NCBI RefSeq assembly: GCF_000473995.1
Contig: NC_022571.1
Location: forward strand, 725,501-789,500
Source: Clostridium saccharobutylicum DSM 13864
GTDB taxonomy: Bacteria > Bacillota > Clostridia > Clostridiales > Clostridiaceae
Length of the DNA stretch: 64,000 nucleotides
Direction of reading: 5' to 3'
Part shown: piece after piece, positions 1 to 8,969 of the stretch
Numbering within the stretch: the stretch's first letter is position 1
How the letters are laid out: each line of letters opens with the position of its first letter
Notes under the pieces: model-generated
Told to the model about the DNA's origin: nothing
Databases searched by the model: none
The model's input: the letters and a program-made list of their open reading frames with translations, nothing else
Position numbers and translations under genes: made by a program

Positions 1-1
1 A

Positions 2-346
2 ATTCTTAAAGCAAATATAAATAATCAAAGTGAAAATTCAACTAGATTTATAATAATATCAAAGAAATTTGAATCAGATTCAAGTTGCGATAAGGTAAGT
101 GTTGTGTTTTCTCTTGAACACAAAGCTGGAACATTATATAAGCTATTAAGACACTTTGCAGAAAATAATATTAATATGATGAAAATTGAATCTAGACCAA
201 TGGAAAAGGGAGCTTGGAAATATTTCTTATATGTCGATTTTGAAGGCAACATCGAAAGTAATGAAGTAAAGACAGCTTTAAAGCTAATTGAACAAAGCAG
301 TGCTTATTTTAAATTAATTGGTTCTTATAAAAAATATATAAAATAA
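2..346 (+). CDS. pheA: Prephenate dehydratase, C-terminal part (left end cut off)
   Basis: This is the 3' part of a prephenate dehydratase (prephenate to phenylpyruvate, phenylalanine synthesis). The frame is open from base 2 to a TAA at 344-346. It begins just before the NSTRFIII stretch, which is the TRF motif closing the catalytic domain, and then enters an ACT domain (GTLYKLLRHFAENNINMMKIESRP) ending in an ESRP motif of the phenylalanine-binding type. Feedback inhibition by phenylalanine is therefore likely. Whether an N-terminal chorismate mutase domain is fused cannot be seen. aroE follows after 34 bases on the same strand, so this belongs to the aromatic operon. Confidence 0.93.
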   Translation: MLKANINNQSENSTRFIIISKKFESDSSCDKVSVVFSLEHKAGTLYKLLRHFAENNINMMKIESRPMEKGAWKYFLYVDFEGNIESNEVKTALKLIEQSSAYFKLIGSYKKYIK

Positions 347-380
347 GAAAAATAAGTTATATAGAAGAGGGGGTTATAAG

Positions 381-1226
381 ATGGATTTCTATGGAGTTTT
401 AGGTCATAAATTACCTCATAGTATTTCACCGCAAATACATAAAGAAATTTTTTCATTATTAAATATTGAAGGTGCTTATAAAATTTTTGAAGTAGAGAAA
501 GATGATTTGTGTAAATTTGCAGATTCTTTAAGAGTTCTTAAGATAAAGGGAACTAATGTAACTATTCCTTATAAAGAAGATATAATGAAATATCTAGATT
601 TTATATCACCAGAATCACAAAAAATAAAGGCTATTAATACAATTTTTTTAAAAGATAATAAGCTATATGGATATAATACTGATTATTTTGGATTTGGAAC
701 TATAATAAATAAAAACAAAATAGAAGTTAAAGACAAAATTGCTATGGTCCTTGGAACTGGTGGAGGAGCAAAAGCTATAGTTACATTTCTTTTAGATCAT
801 GATATTAAAAAAATATATCTAGTTTCAAGAGCAAAAACCAATGTTTCAGAATACGAAGATTCTAGAGTTGAATATGTAACTTATGAAGATATAGAAGAAA
901 TTAAAGGCGATATTTTAATAAATACAACTCCAGTAGGAATGTATCCTAATGTTGGAGTAAGTGCGGTTAATGAAGAGGTAATAAATAATTTCTCTACACT
1001 AATTGATATAATATATAATCCAAGAAAAACTAAGTTTTTAGAAATTGGAGAAAAATTAAATAAAAAAGTTTGTGGTGGATTAGAAATGCTAGTCGGTCAG
1101 GCTGTAAAATCAGAAGAAATATGGCAGGAAACATCTATTAGCGATGAAGTCATGGATGAAGTATATCAATGTATTAATGAACAATTTGGGCACATGAAAG
1201 AAAATAACAAGTCCAAAATGCCATGA
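381..1226 (+). CDS. aroE: Shikimate dehydrogenase (biosynthetic)
   Basis: NADP-dependent reduction of 3-dehydroshikimate to shikimate. The substrate loop reads GHKLPHSISP, the catalytic lysine is in TIPYK, the aspartate in NTDYFG, and the nucleotide-binding loop is GTGGGAKA. The start follows GAGGGGG at good spacing. The length (281 aa) is close to the family norm, but the last 12 residues (GHMKENNKSKMP) are encoded by the left end of a family A palindromic repeat that begins at about 1189. The natural C-terminus has been replaced by repeat-derived sequence, and the stop lies inside the repeat. It sits between pheA and aroK, as expected for the biosynthetic enzyme, in contrast to the YdiB-type copies at 17.3 and 22.5 kb. 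Confidence 0.95.
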   Translation: MDFYGVLGHKLPHSISPQIHKEIFSLLNIEGAYKIFEVEKDDLCKFADSLRVLKIKGTNVTIPYKEDIMKYLDFISPESQKIKAINTIFLKDNKLYGYNTDYFGFGTIINKNKIEVKDKIAMVLGTGGGAKAIVTFLLDHDIKKIYLVSRAKTNVSEYEDSRVEYVTYEDIEEIKGDILINTTPVGMYPNVGVSAVNEEVINNFSTLIDIIYNPRKTKFLEIGEKLNKKVCGGLEMLVGQAVKSEEIWQETSISDEVMDEVYQCINEQFGHMKENNKSKMP

Positions 1227-1347
1227 TTATTTTGCAGCAGGCAAGAAAGTGGATTTGTTTCATAGCGGGCTATTAGAGGAATCCGCTGATGAAGCATGAT
1301 GCAAAATAGGCTTGGCAGATGGACTCGTTATTTATTTGAATGTGCCG
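1189..1347. repeat. Family A palindromic element, copy 1
   Basis: Starts GGCACATGAAAG and ends GAATGTGCCG. Inside are the inner arms AACAAGTCC and GGACTCGTT and the core stem around TTATTTTGCA/TGCAAAATA. It overlaps the 3' end of aroE and the region just upstream of the aroK start. Compare copies at 5932, 33983 and 36294. Confidence 0.85.
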
Positions 1348-1379
1348 TAAATAAAATAATATTTATATGGGGGCTAAGT

Positions 1380-1895
1380 ATGAAAAATAAAATAGTTATT
1401 ATTGGAATGCCTGGTAGTGGAAAAACGACAATTGGTAAGAAACTAGGAAAGGAATTATCATTGAAGTTTTTTGATATGGATGAATATATCCAAGAAAGTA
1501 CAGGCAAAACAATATTACAACTTTTTGAAAATGGTGAAGATTATTTCAGAGATATTGAAACTGAAACTTGTAAAGATCTTATGAAATATGAAAATGTGTT
1601 AATTTCTACAGGTGGAGGAGTTATTAAAAAGGCAAAGAATATAGATATATTAAAAGAAGAAAGTTTAATTATTTTTCTTGATAGATCTGTAGATAGAATT
1701 CTTAGTGATGTTGATGTTTCACAAAGACCTTTACTTAAAGATGGAAAAGAAAAAGTAATAAGACTTTATGAGGAAAGATATGAACTTTATAAAAAATATG
1801 CGGATGAAATAGTCGTGAATGATAGCGATATTGATGAGATAATAGCTAGATTTAAAAATATAATAAATGACACGAAAAAAGTAAAAATGTTATAA
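1380..1895 (+). CDS. aroK: Shikimate kinase
   Basis: ATP-dependent phosphorylation of shikimate at O3. P-loop GMPGSGKTT lies near residue 11, the shikimate-binding DMDEYI follows the first strand, then FRDIE, the glycine-rich STGGGV and the lid arginine in SQRPLL. An upstream ATG at 1296 is in frame, but it lies inside a family A repeat. The ATG at 1380, with GGGGG 5 bases upstream and a canonical N-terminus (MKNKIVIIGMPGSGKT), is the better start and gives 171 aa, the usual length for the family. It belongs to the aromatic operon and is followed by a 146-base gap before aroF. Confidence 0.95.
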   Translation: MKNKIVIIGMPGSGKTTIGKKLGKELSLKFFDMDEYIQESTGKTILQLFENGEDYFRDIETETCKDLMKYENVLISTGGGVIKKAKNIDILKEESLIIFLDRSVDRILSDVDVSQRPLLKDGKEKVIRLYEERYELYKKYADEIVVNDSDIDEIIARFKNIINDTKKVKML

Positions 1896-2041
1896 AAATT
1901 GTTATTATATATTGCTTATTTGATATTTTTGGTGAAAAAAATTTGCGAATCCATTATAATATATATGAAGAATAGTAGAATAGTAGAAAAAAAATTAATA
2001 AAAATAAAATTAATTAAAAGAGAAGTACAGGAGGATTTAAT

Positions 2042-3055
2042 ATGATAATTATTATGAAACCAAAGGCAAGCGATGAAGAAATAGGAAAGGTTAAGGCTGT
2101 AATTGAAGGAAAAGGACTGGAAACTAATCTTTCAAGAGGCGCTACATACTACATCATAGGTGTTGTTGGGGATACATCTATAATAGATCCTAAGAAGTTG
2201 CAAGTTCTTAAAGGTGTAGATAGAGTTATGAAGGTACAAGAACCTTTTAAGAAAGCTAATAGACTTTTCCAACCAGAAGATACTGTAATTAATGTTCAAG
2301 GTTCAATAGTTGGTGGCGGAAAGCTAGGAATAATGGCAGGTCCATGTTCAGTTGAAAGTGAAGAACAAATTGTTGAAGTTGCTAAGAGAATAAAGGCAGC
2401 AGGTGCTAACTTTTTAAGAGGAGGAGCATTTAAGCCAAGAACATCGCCATACAGTTTCCAAGGGTTAGAACTTGAAGGGTTAAAATTATTAAAGATTGCA
2501 AAACAAGAAACAGGACTTCCAATAGTAACAGAACTCATGTCAACTGATTATATAGATACTTTTGTTGATGAAGTTGATGTTATACAAATTGGTGCAAGAA
2601 ATATGCAAAACTTTGATTTATTAAAGCAAATTGGTAAGACTAATAAACCAATATTATTAAAAAGAGGTTTATCAGCAACTATAGAAGAATGGTTAATGTC
2701 AGCTGAATATATTATGGCTGGTGGAAATTCAAATGTAATCTTATGTGAAAGAGGTATAAGAACTTTTGAAACTATTACTAGAAACACATTAGATTTACAA
2801 GCAATTCCAGTAATAAAGAAATTATCACATTTACCTATAATAATTGATCCAAGCCATGCTGGTGGAGAAGCTTATTTAGTAGAACCAATGGCTAAAGCAG
2901 CTATAATGGCAGGAGCTGATGGACTTATGATAGAAGTTCATAATGATCCAGAAAATGCATTAAGTGATGGTCAACAATCACTTACACCAGATCAATTTGA
3001 TGGATTAATGACTAAAGTTAAAGCCGTAGCTAAAATAGAAGATAAAGAAATTTAA
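2042..3055 (+). CDS. aroF: 3-deoxy-7-phosphoheptulonate (DAHP) synthase, type I beta
   Basis: First step of the shikimate pathway: phosphoenolpyruvate plus erythrose 4-phosphate to DAHP. Residues 1-70 form the ferredoxin-like regulatory domain typical of the AroF/Thermotoga type. The TIM barrel follows, with GPCSVESEEQ, RGGAFKPRTSPYSF, KRG and the metal-site histidine in DPSHAGG. The length of 337 aa matches this subclass. The start has a perfect AGGAGG 7-8 bases upstream. It lies third after pheA and is followed by tyrA after 20 bases. Feedback control through the N-terminal domain is a family property, not something the sequence shows directly. Confidence 0.96.
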   Translation: MIIIMKPKASDEEIGKVKAVIEGKGLETNLSRGATYYIIGVVGDTSIIDPKKLQVLKGVDRVMKVQEPFKKANRLFQPEDTVINVQGSIVGGGKLGIMAGPCSVESEEQIVEVAKRIKAAGANFLRGGAFKPRTSPYSFQGLELEGLKLLKIAKQETGLPIVTELMSTDYIDTFVDEVDVIQIGARNMQNFDLLKQIGKTNKPILLKRGLSATIEEWLMSAEYIMAGGNSNVILCERGIRTFETITRNTLDLQAIPVIKKLSHLPIIIDPSHAGGEAYLVEPMAKAAIMAGADGLMIEVHNDPENALSDGQQSLTPDQFDGLMTKVKAVAKIEDKEI

Positions 3056-3075
3056 TTCTTGAGGAGGCTATATAT

Positions 3076-3909
3076 ATGAACATAGTAGTTATAGGTCTTG
3101 GGGTAATTGGGGGATCATTCACAATGGCTTTAAAAGAGGCTGGATTTGAAAATGTCTATGGAATAGATATTAATGAAGAATCATTAGAAAAAGCCAAAAA
3201 ACTTGGTTTAATAAAAGAGGGTTTTACAAATGGAGAAGAAATTATAAAAGATGCAGATCTGATAATTATATCTCTATATCCTAGATTAGTTAAGCAATTT
3301 ATTATTGATAATAAACATAATTTTAAGGATGGAGCAATTATTACAGATGCTACAGGTATTAAAAAAATGTTTATTGAAGATATAGTTAATATATTACCAC
3401 AAAATATTGATTTTGTTTTTGGACATCCAATGGCAGGAAGAGAGAAAAAAGGAATAGATTTTGCGACTAGTGAAGTATTTAAGGGAGCAAACTATATTCT
3501 AACGCCAGTTGAGAGAAATAAAGAAAAAAACTTAGAATTAATAGAAGATTTAGTTTATAAATTAGGATTTAAAAGAGTAAAAAGGATAACTCCTGAATAT
3601 CATGATGAAATGATAGGATATACAAGCCAACTTCCTCATACAATTGCTGTAGCTTTGGTAAACAGTGATATTGAAGGTAGAGAAACAGGTAACTTCATAG
3701 GAGATAGTTATAGGGATTTAACGAGAATAGCTAATATAAATGAAGATTTATGGAGTGAACTTTTCCTCGGAAATAAGAACAATTTATTGAAATCTATAGA
3801 GAGTTTTGAAGAAGAGTTAGACAAAATTAAGAATGCAATTCAAGAAGATGATACGGAATCTTTAAGAAAATTATTTATAAAATCTACAAAGAGACGTGAA
3901 AAATTATAA
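3076..3909 (+). CDS. tyrA: Prephenate dehydrogenase
   Basis: Oxidative decarboxylation of prephenate to 4-hydroxyphenylpyruvate (tyrosine branch), NAD(P)-dependent. The Rossmann motif GLGVIGGSF is at residues 7-15, and the catalytic-site GHPMAGREKKG and SQLPHTIAVAL are present. At 277 aa it is the short form without a C-terminal ACT domain, so tyrosine feedback through ACT is absent. GAGGAGG precedes the ATG. It is the last gene of the aromatic operon, and a strong terminator follows at 4001. Confidence 0.94.
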   Translation: MNIVVIGLGVIGGSFTMALKEAGFENVYGIDINEESLEKAKKLGLIKEGFTNGEEIIKDADLIIISLYPRLVKQFIIDNKHNFKDGAIITDATGIKKMFIEDIVNILPQNIDFVFGHPMAGREKKGIDFATSEVFKGANYILTPVERNKEKNLELIEDLVYKLGFKRVKRITPEYHDEMIGYTSQLPHTIAVALVNSDIEGRETGNFIGDSYRDLTRIANINEDLWSELFLGNKNNLLKSIESFEEELDKIKNAIQEDDTESLRKLFIKSTKRREKL

Positions 3910-4000
3910 TAGTACTTATGCTGTGTCTAAATTAACTAAAGCAGCAGGTTTTCAAAATTATTTTAGTTTTATAATACATTTTAGATTACAGTAATTAAAA

Positions 4001-4036
4001 AAATCAGGACTTGTTAAAGCAGGTCCTGATTTTTTT
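4001..4036 (+). terminator. Rho-independent terminator after tyrA
   Basis: Stem AAATCAGGAC (4001-4010) pairs with GTCCTGATTT (4023-4032) and is followed by a T run. It closes the aromatic operon. Confidence 0.92.
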
Positions 4037-4326
4037 GCTTAAGAATGAAATATTTCTTTCTTTTTAATCCTAATTTTGTATGTTTGAAGATGAAAATGTT
4101 TACTTGAAGTAACATATATGGTAATATTTGCTTGAATATAAGTAGCTTATTGTTGCTTGTATTATTTAACAACAAAGAGTAAAAAATCATTATGCAATAA
4201 ATAGAAAATTGCAGAAGATTGTAAAGTGTCTGAATTGGAGGTGCATTTATAGGTAGAACTGATATTTAATGGTGTGGTGTTACAAATGAAGGGAAATATT
4301 GTTTTATTTAAGGGGGAATTAGGAAT
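4037..4326. other. Intergenic region upstream of the GH43 gene
   Basis: AT-rich leader of about 290 bases with no open frame or recognised RNA. It must hold the promoter of the GH43 gene, but I could not pick a convincing -35/-10 pair. A strong GGAGG at about 4238 is not followed by a usable open frame. Confidence 0.4.
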
Positions 4327-5907
4327 ATGATTAGAAGATCAGCAACATTTTTATTGACTTTTGCATTATTATTTGGGCCTGGGTTGAATACGTATACGGC
4401 GAGTGCAAGTACAGGTAGAGAAAACGCTACATTAGGAAGTACAAATAAGTCTACATCAGCTGCAAGTACAAGTGCACTTGCCAAAATGCCAGGGGATTCT
4501 AATCCTCTTATGACACAAAAGTTTGGAGCAGATCCATATGCGATGGTTTACAATGGAAGAGTATACATTTATATGAGTAGTGACAGTTTTGAGTATGACA
4601 GTACTGGAAATATAATTGATAATGATTATAAGAATATCAAATCAATAACTTGTATTTCATCTGATGATATGGTCAATTGGACAGATCATGGTGAAATTCC
4701 AGTTGCAGGATCAAATGGTCCAGCAAAATGGGCAAGTAATTCTTGGGCTCCAGCTGTTACACATAAAGTTATTAATGGAAAAGAGAAGTTTTTTATGTAT
4801 TTTGCAAATAATGGAGGGGCGATTGGAGTTCTTACAGCAGATACACCGATTGGACCATGGAAAGATCCTCTTGGAAAACCTATGATTACTACCAATACTC
4901 CTGGAGCTAATGGTGTTGAATGGCTTTTTGATCCAGCAGTATTGATTGATGATGATGGAACAGGTTATTTGTATTTTGGTGGAGGAATACCAGGAGGAAA
5001 GAATCCTACTCAAAGTCAAATTGCAAATCCTAAAACAGGCAGAGTCATAAAATTAGATAGTGACATGATTCATACCACTGGAAGTGCATCAACAATCGAT
5101 GCTCCTTTTATGTTTGAGGATTCTGGTATTCACAAATATAATGGCAAATACTATTATTCATATTGTTCTAATTTTTCTGGTACACATCCAACTGGAACTC
5201 CGCCTCAAGGGGAAATTGCATATATGGTAAGTGATAATCCTATGGGGCCATTTACGTATAAAGGGACTTTCCTTAAAAATCCCCAAACTTATTTTGGAGT
5301 AGGTGGAAATAATCATCATGCAGTTTTTCAATTTAATAATCAATGGTATGTAACATATCATGCTCAAACTCTTGGAAAAGCCATGGGAATTAAAAAAGGA
5401 TATCGTTCTCCTCATATTAACAAGGTTGAATATGATGGAAGCGGACTTATTAAAAATGTACAAGAAGACATGCAAGGTGTAGGTCAAGTTGCGAATCTTA
5501 ATCCATATAAAAGGACTGAAGCAGAAACTATTGGATGGAATGGAGGTATTTCAACCGAAAGATGCCAGGCACCAGGAAGTATGGTAAATAGTATTAATCT
5601 TGATGTTACGAGCATAAATAATGGAGATTGGCTTGCTGTATCAAAAGCTGATTTTGGAACTGGAGCTAAGTCATTCAAAGCAAATATTGCATCAACTGTA
5701 GGTGGAACAATAGAAATACATCTTGATAGTTTAGATGGTCAACTTATTGGTACTCTTAATGTAAATGCTACAGGTGGAGAGCAGAAATGGAAAGAAATGC
5801 AATGTAATGTAAAGAGCGTCAGTGGTGTCCATAATATTTTCTTTAAGTTTAATGGAGCTAATAATAAAAACTTATTTAATATGGATTATTGGCAATTTAA
5901 CTCTTAA
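4327..5907 (+). CDS. Secreted GH43 arabinofuranosidase/xylosidase with C-terminal CBM6
   Basis: Exported plant polysaccharide hydrolase, most like arabinoxylan arabinofuranohydrolases (XynD type). A signal peptide covers residues 1-28 (RR start, hydrophobic LLTFALLF core, ASA cleavage region), followed by a Ser/Thr-rich linker. The five-bladed GH43 domain runs about 60-390 with the three catalytic carboxylates visible: D69 in GADPY, D202 in FDPAVL and E264 in FEDSGIHKYNGK. Residues about 395-526 form a CBM6-like beta-sandwich (RTEAETI, NGDWLAVSKADF, NMDYWQF). The length matches XynD-type enzymes. The start has GGGGG 10 bases upstream. It appears monocistronic between a terminator and a family A repeat. 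Exact substrate (arabinoxylan or xylan) is inference. Confidence 0.9.
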   Translation: MIRRSATFLLTFALLFGPGLNTYTASASTGRENATLGSTNKSTSAASTSALAKMPGDSNPLMTQKFGADPYAMVYNGRVYIYMSSDSFEYDSTGNIIDNDYKNIKSITCISSDDMVNWTDHGEIPVAGSNGPAKWASNSWAPAVTHKVINGKEKFFMYFANNGGAIGVLTADTPIGPWKDPLGKPMITTNTPGANGVEWLFDPAVLIDDDGTGYLYFGGGIPGGKNPTQSQIANPKTGRVIKLDSDMIHTTGSASTIDAPFMFEDSGIHKYNGKYYYSYCSNFSGTHPTGTPPQGEIAYMVSDNPMGPFTYKGTFLKNPQTYFGVGGNNHHAVFQFNNQWYVTYHAQTLGKAMGIKKGYRSPHINKVEYDGSGLIKNVQEDMQGVGQVANLNPYKRTEAETIGWNGGISTERCQAPGSMVNSINLDVTSINNGDWLAVSKADFGTGAKSFKANIASTVGGTIEIHLDSLDGQLIGTLNVNATGGEQKWKEMQCNVKSVSGVHNIFFKFNGANNKNLFNMDYWQFNS

Positions 5908-5931
5908 GTCAAAGTGTGAGAAATATTTAAT

Positions 5932-6224
5932 AAGGCACATGAAAGAAAATAACAAGTCCAAAATGTGATGATTATTTTTCATCAGGCAAGGAAGTGGATT
6001 TGTCTCATAGTGGACTATTAGAGGAATCCACTAACATGAGCAGATAAGTGAAAGTCCAAATCTATGATTTGGTTTCTTGAACTTAGTTAACTCATTTATG
6101 AGTTAACTTCATATAAAAATGATTTGGTGTGACTCGCTTACTCAGTGAGCGTATGCGAGTCGAGCTTCCTCTAATGCAAAATAGGCTTAGCAGATGGACT
6201 TGATATTTTTTTGAATGTGCCTAA
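5932..6224. repeat. Family A palindromic element, long form, copy 2
   Basis: Starts AAGGCACATGAAAG and ends GAATGTGCCTAA. It contains AACAAGTCC at the left and GGACTTGAT at the right. This long form has about 130 extra bases in the centre with nested hairpins (GTTAACTCATTTATGAGTTAAC; GACTCGCTTACTC...GCGAGTC) that are shared in part with the copies at 36294 and 56971. Confidence 0.85.
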
Positions 6225-6296
6225 GTCTATTGAAGAAGTAGATGATTAAGTATCCAAGTGAAATAACTGAGACTTCAATCGTAATGGAGATAAAAA

Positions 6297-6390
6297 TATA
6301 TAAGTTGAGTTAAGGATTCTATATTGCATGTTCAGAACTTTGCTTTGTGGACTTAATTGTAATATAGATTCATTATCACAACTTATATAG
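6297..6390. repeat. Family C palindromic element, copy 1
   Basis: Terminal arms ATATAAGTTG (6297) and CAACTTATAT pair. They enclose a conserved internal loop (GTTAAGGAT on the left, ATTCATTATCA on the right) and an inner stem TCTATATT/AATATAGA. The second copy is at 13512. Confidence 0.7.
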
Positions 6391-6455
6391 TATAAGAAGT
6401 TGCAGTGGTTTCTAATTTATTAAAAAGAATATGAAAATGTTGAAGGGGGATAATT

Positions 6456-7244
6456 ATGTTAAAATCAAAAATTATTAAAATGTGTGTTGGAGCAGTCGCA
6501 TTAAGTTTATTTTTTTCAGTGTCTACTTCTATAAATGCAAATGCTGCAACATCGGTAAAAATTCCAGTACTAATGTATCATAGAATCGAAGCAAATCCTA
6601 ATGTAAGTGATACATGGCAAATAGGCTTAAATGAATTTAAACAGGAAATGAAATATTTAAAAGATAACGGATATACTACACTTACCAATGATCAGTTTTA
6701 TAACATTATTACTAAAAAAGCTTCTATGCCAGCTAAACCAATTCTTTTAACATTTGATGGTGCAACGATGGACTTTTATAACAATGCGTATCCTATACTA
6801 AAACAATATGGATTTAATGCTACAGAATATGTTGTTACAGATCAGATTGGAACATCTTGGGGAAATCCATCAGATATGATTAGAATAATGAATGAAAATC
6901 AACTCAAAACAGTTGCAAACAACAAAATAGAGTTGGAGAATCATTCTACAACACATGGACATATTGCAAATTTGGGTACTGCAGAACTAACAAAAAGAGT
7001 AAGTGGTGCAACCGCTAAACTTGGAAGTATGACAAACAAACAAGTAAAATACTTTGCATATCCATTTGGTGAATCAAGTAACAATCTTATTAATGTTTTA
7101 AAAAGCTTAAATGTAAAAATGGCATTTAAAGCAGGTGGAGGAATGGCTACAGATTCTAGTGATTTAATGAATATGCCAAGAATAGGTATTATTAATACTG
7201 ATAATATTACAACATTTACAAGAAAAATAACAACTGGAAACTAG
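6456..7244 (+). CDS. Exported polysaccharide deacetylase-like protein (NodB fold) with altered metal motif
   Basis: Signal peptide at residues 1-31 (hydrophobic core VGAVALSLFFSV, ANA-A cleavage). A NodB-type domain follows: PVLMYHRIEANP, the motif-1 region LLTFDGATMD at 98-106, the ENHSTTHGHI motif-2 with H163 and H167, and FAYPFGE as motif 3. In the family, motif 1 is TFDDG, where the first Asp is the catalytic base and the second binds the metal. Here only one Asp remains (D101, followed by Gly), so activity may be lost or changed. Related enzymes (PgaB/IcaB, PdaA) de-acetylate extracellular glucosamine polymers or peptidoglycan. The start is well supported by GAAGGGGG. The gene stands alone between repeats and a gene-free region. 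Confidence 0.85.
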   Translation: MLKSKIIKMCVGAVALSLFFSVSTSINANAATSVKIPVLMYHRIEANPNVSDTWQIGLNEFKQEMKYLKDNGYTTLTNDQFYNIITKKASMPAKPILLTFDGATMDFYNNAYPILKQYGFNATEYVVTDQIGTSWGNPSDMIRIMNENQLKTVANNKIELENHSTTHGHIANLGTAELTKRVSGATAKLGSMTNKQVKYFAYPFGESSNNLINVLKSLNVKMAFKAGGGMATDSSDLMNMPRIGIINTDNITTFTRKITTGN

Positions 7245-7545
7245 TCTGAAAATTTTAGAAGTATTCATATTATTTACATTAAATTTACTCAAGTATATTA
7301 CTATTTATTCAATATTAATTAGTGAAAACTTAATTCTAAATACAAGTGGTATACAAGCTAACAATTATATATTATGGAAGTGTAATTTATGCATGTGATG
7401 TGCAAATGAATATTTACATGCAGCGCCTGTAGAAAGTGTTCAAGCTACTAGACGTATAAAATTTAAAATGTTAATTATTAATTTTATAAAGATATGTAAG
7501 AATTTATAAAGATATATAATAGCTCATATTCCGCACAATAAATTA

Positions 7546-7583
7546 GAAAATCTCTGAAATTATTTTGGAGGTTTTCTTTTTTA
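7546..7583 (+). terminator. Probable terminator
   Basis: GAAAATCTC pairs with GAGGTTTTC (one G-U) and is followed by six T. It lies 300 bases downstream of the deacetylase gene. Confidence 0.6.
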
Positions 7584-7782
7584 CATTTTTTGCTTTACTT
7601 AAATTTTCTGATGTGAATAAGTAAAGAAGTAATAATGAAAAATTTGTATATTATTTAAAAATATTGTATTCTATAAATAGAAAAATAAGATAACCCAATA
7701 AAAAACAAGTCCCAAATACGGTTAGTCTAGGAAACTTATTTGCATTTGGGTATTATTGATATATTTTTTTGATTATGATTGA

Positions 7783-7829
7783 AGGCTTGTAAGTATTTTG
7801 GGAGAAATACTTACAAGCTTTTATTTTTG
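7783..7829 (+). terminator. Strong rho-independent terminator
   Basis: A 15-16 bp stem (GCTTGTAAGTATTT with AAATACTTACAAGC) around TGGGAG, followed by TTTTATTTTTG. It insulates the region from the regulator operon at 8199. Confidence 0.8.
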
Positions 7830-8198
7830 TATAGACCAGTTATACAAAAAAATTAAAATTCTTTGAAATTATTTTTTTAAAAAAGGTATACTCAATAAAC
7901 CATTATTGCTTTACGAATAATGGACAAGATTAAGTTAAAAATTATAAACTAAATAACTATTTTAGAACTTTTTGATTTTGAAGGCTAGTTATATCAACGG
8001 ATAAGTGGAAGTCGGTTTATAAAAATGTGATTAAGAGAGAGCGTATCGCAGACTCTTTTGTTCTTTATATACGTTTTATAAATAGATAGGTATTAGTAAA
8101 CTTGCGAATATTATTAAACATATAGATGATACTTATATGATTATAAATAAAAACTAAAAAGAAAAATATATTATTAAATAATATAAGGATGTGATATT

Positions 8199-8969
8199 TT
8201 GTATTCTATTATTTTAGTAGAAGATGATTCTATGCAAAGGGAAGTTCTAAAAACAATGATTTTATCTACATACAGCTCTATAAAAATCTATGAAGCTGAT
8301 AGTGAAAGTACAGCTCTAGACATAATCAAAAATAATGACATTAATATGTTTTTAATAGACATTAGTTTAAAAGATTCTTCTGGATTAGATCTTGCAATGA
8401 AGATTAGGAACATGACTAAATATGAATTTACTCAACTTGTTTTTCTAACAACTCATGTAGATTATATGTTGCAAGCATTTAAACAAACACATTGTTATGA
8501 TTATATATTGAAGCCGTACGACAAACATATGGTACAAGTTATGCTGAATAAACTTATTAATAAGGATATTTATGATTTAAATAATGAAAATAATGAATTA
8601 GATAAGGTTGAGGACAAAGAACTTGTTATAAAAATAAGAAATGGTATATTTGTGAGGGCAAAGATAAAAAATATTTTATTTATAGAAGTTAATGGGAGAA
8701 ACTGTGAAGTAAATACATTTGATGGAGTTTATACATATAGTAATATAAGTTTAAAAAAAATACTTCAGCTAATTAATCATGAAGATATAATTCAAAGTCA
8801 CAAATCTTTTGCTGTAAATAAAAATTACATATTTAAAATAGAAAAATTGGATCTTAGATTAAGTTATATATATTTTAAGGATTATTCTAAAACTGCTTTG
8901 TTAGGATATAAATTTAAAAAAAATATTGTATTAGAGTTTAAAGAAGTAGGTAAATACTATGTTAAATGA
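8199..8969 (+). CDS. LytTR-family response regulator (AgrA-like)
   Basis: An N-terminal receiver domain at 1-125 carries acidic residues VEDD, phospho-acceptor D54 (FLIDISL) and K in LKPYD. A C-terminal LytTR DNA-binding domain covers about 145-250 (RNGIFVRAKIKNILFIEV, SHKSFAVN). It is probably the transcription factor of a peptide quorum or cell-surface sensing system. The only start with the right N-terminus is TTG at 8199, preceded by AAGGATGTGA. It overlaps the kinase gene by 11 bases, so the two are coupled. Target genes are unknown. Candidates are the VanZ-like gene and the small peptides downstream. Confidence 0.9.
   Translation: MYSIILVEDDSMQREVLKTMILSTYSSIKIYEADSESTALDIIKNNDINMFLIDISLKDSSGLDLAMKIRNMTKYEFTQLVFLTTHVDYMLQAFKQTHCYDYILKPYDKHMVQVMLNKLINKDIYDLNNENNELDKVEDKELVIKIRNGIFVRAKIKNILFIEVNGRNCEVNTFDGVYTYSNISLKKILQLINHEDIIQSHKSFAVNKNYIFKIEKLDLRLSYIYFKDYSKTALLGYKFKKNIVLEFKEVGKYYVK

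Larger units (their letters stand above)
7245..8198. other. Gene-free region of 950 bases with several hairpins
   Basis: No open frame of note. It holds a hairpin at 7546-7583 with a T tract, a loose CCCAAAT/ATTTGGG stem at 7711-7750 and a strong hairpin at 7783-7829, listed separately where convincing. The last 350 bases form the long leader of the LytTR regulator gene, with no riboswitch I recognise. Confidence 0.5.

Noticed and set aside
1296..1379. N-terminal extension of the shikimate kinase frame
   Set aside because: The extra 28 codons lie in a family A repeat. The ATG at 1380 has a ribosome binding site and gives the conserved N-terminus.
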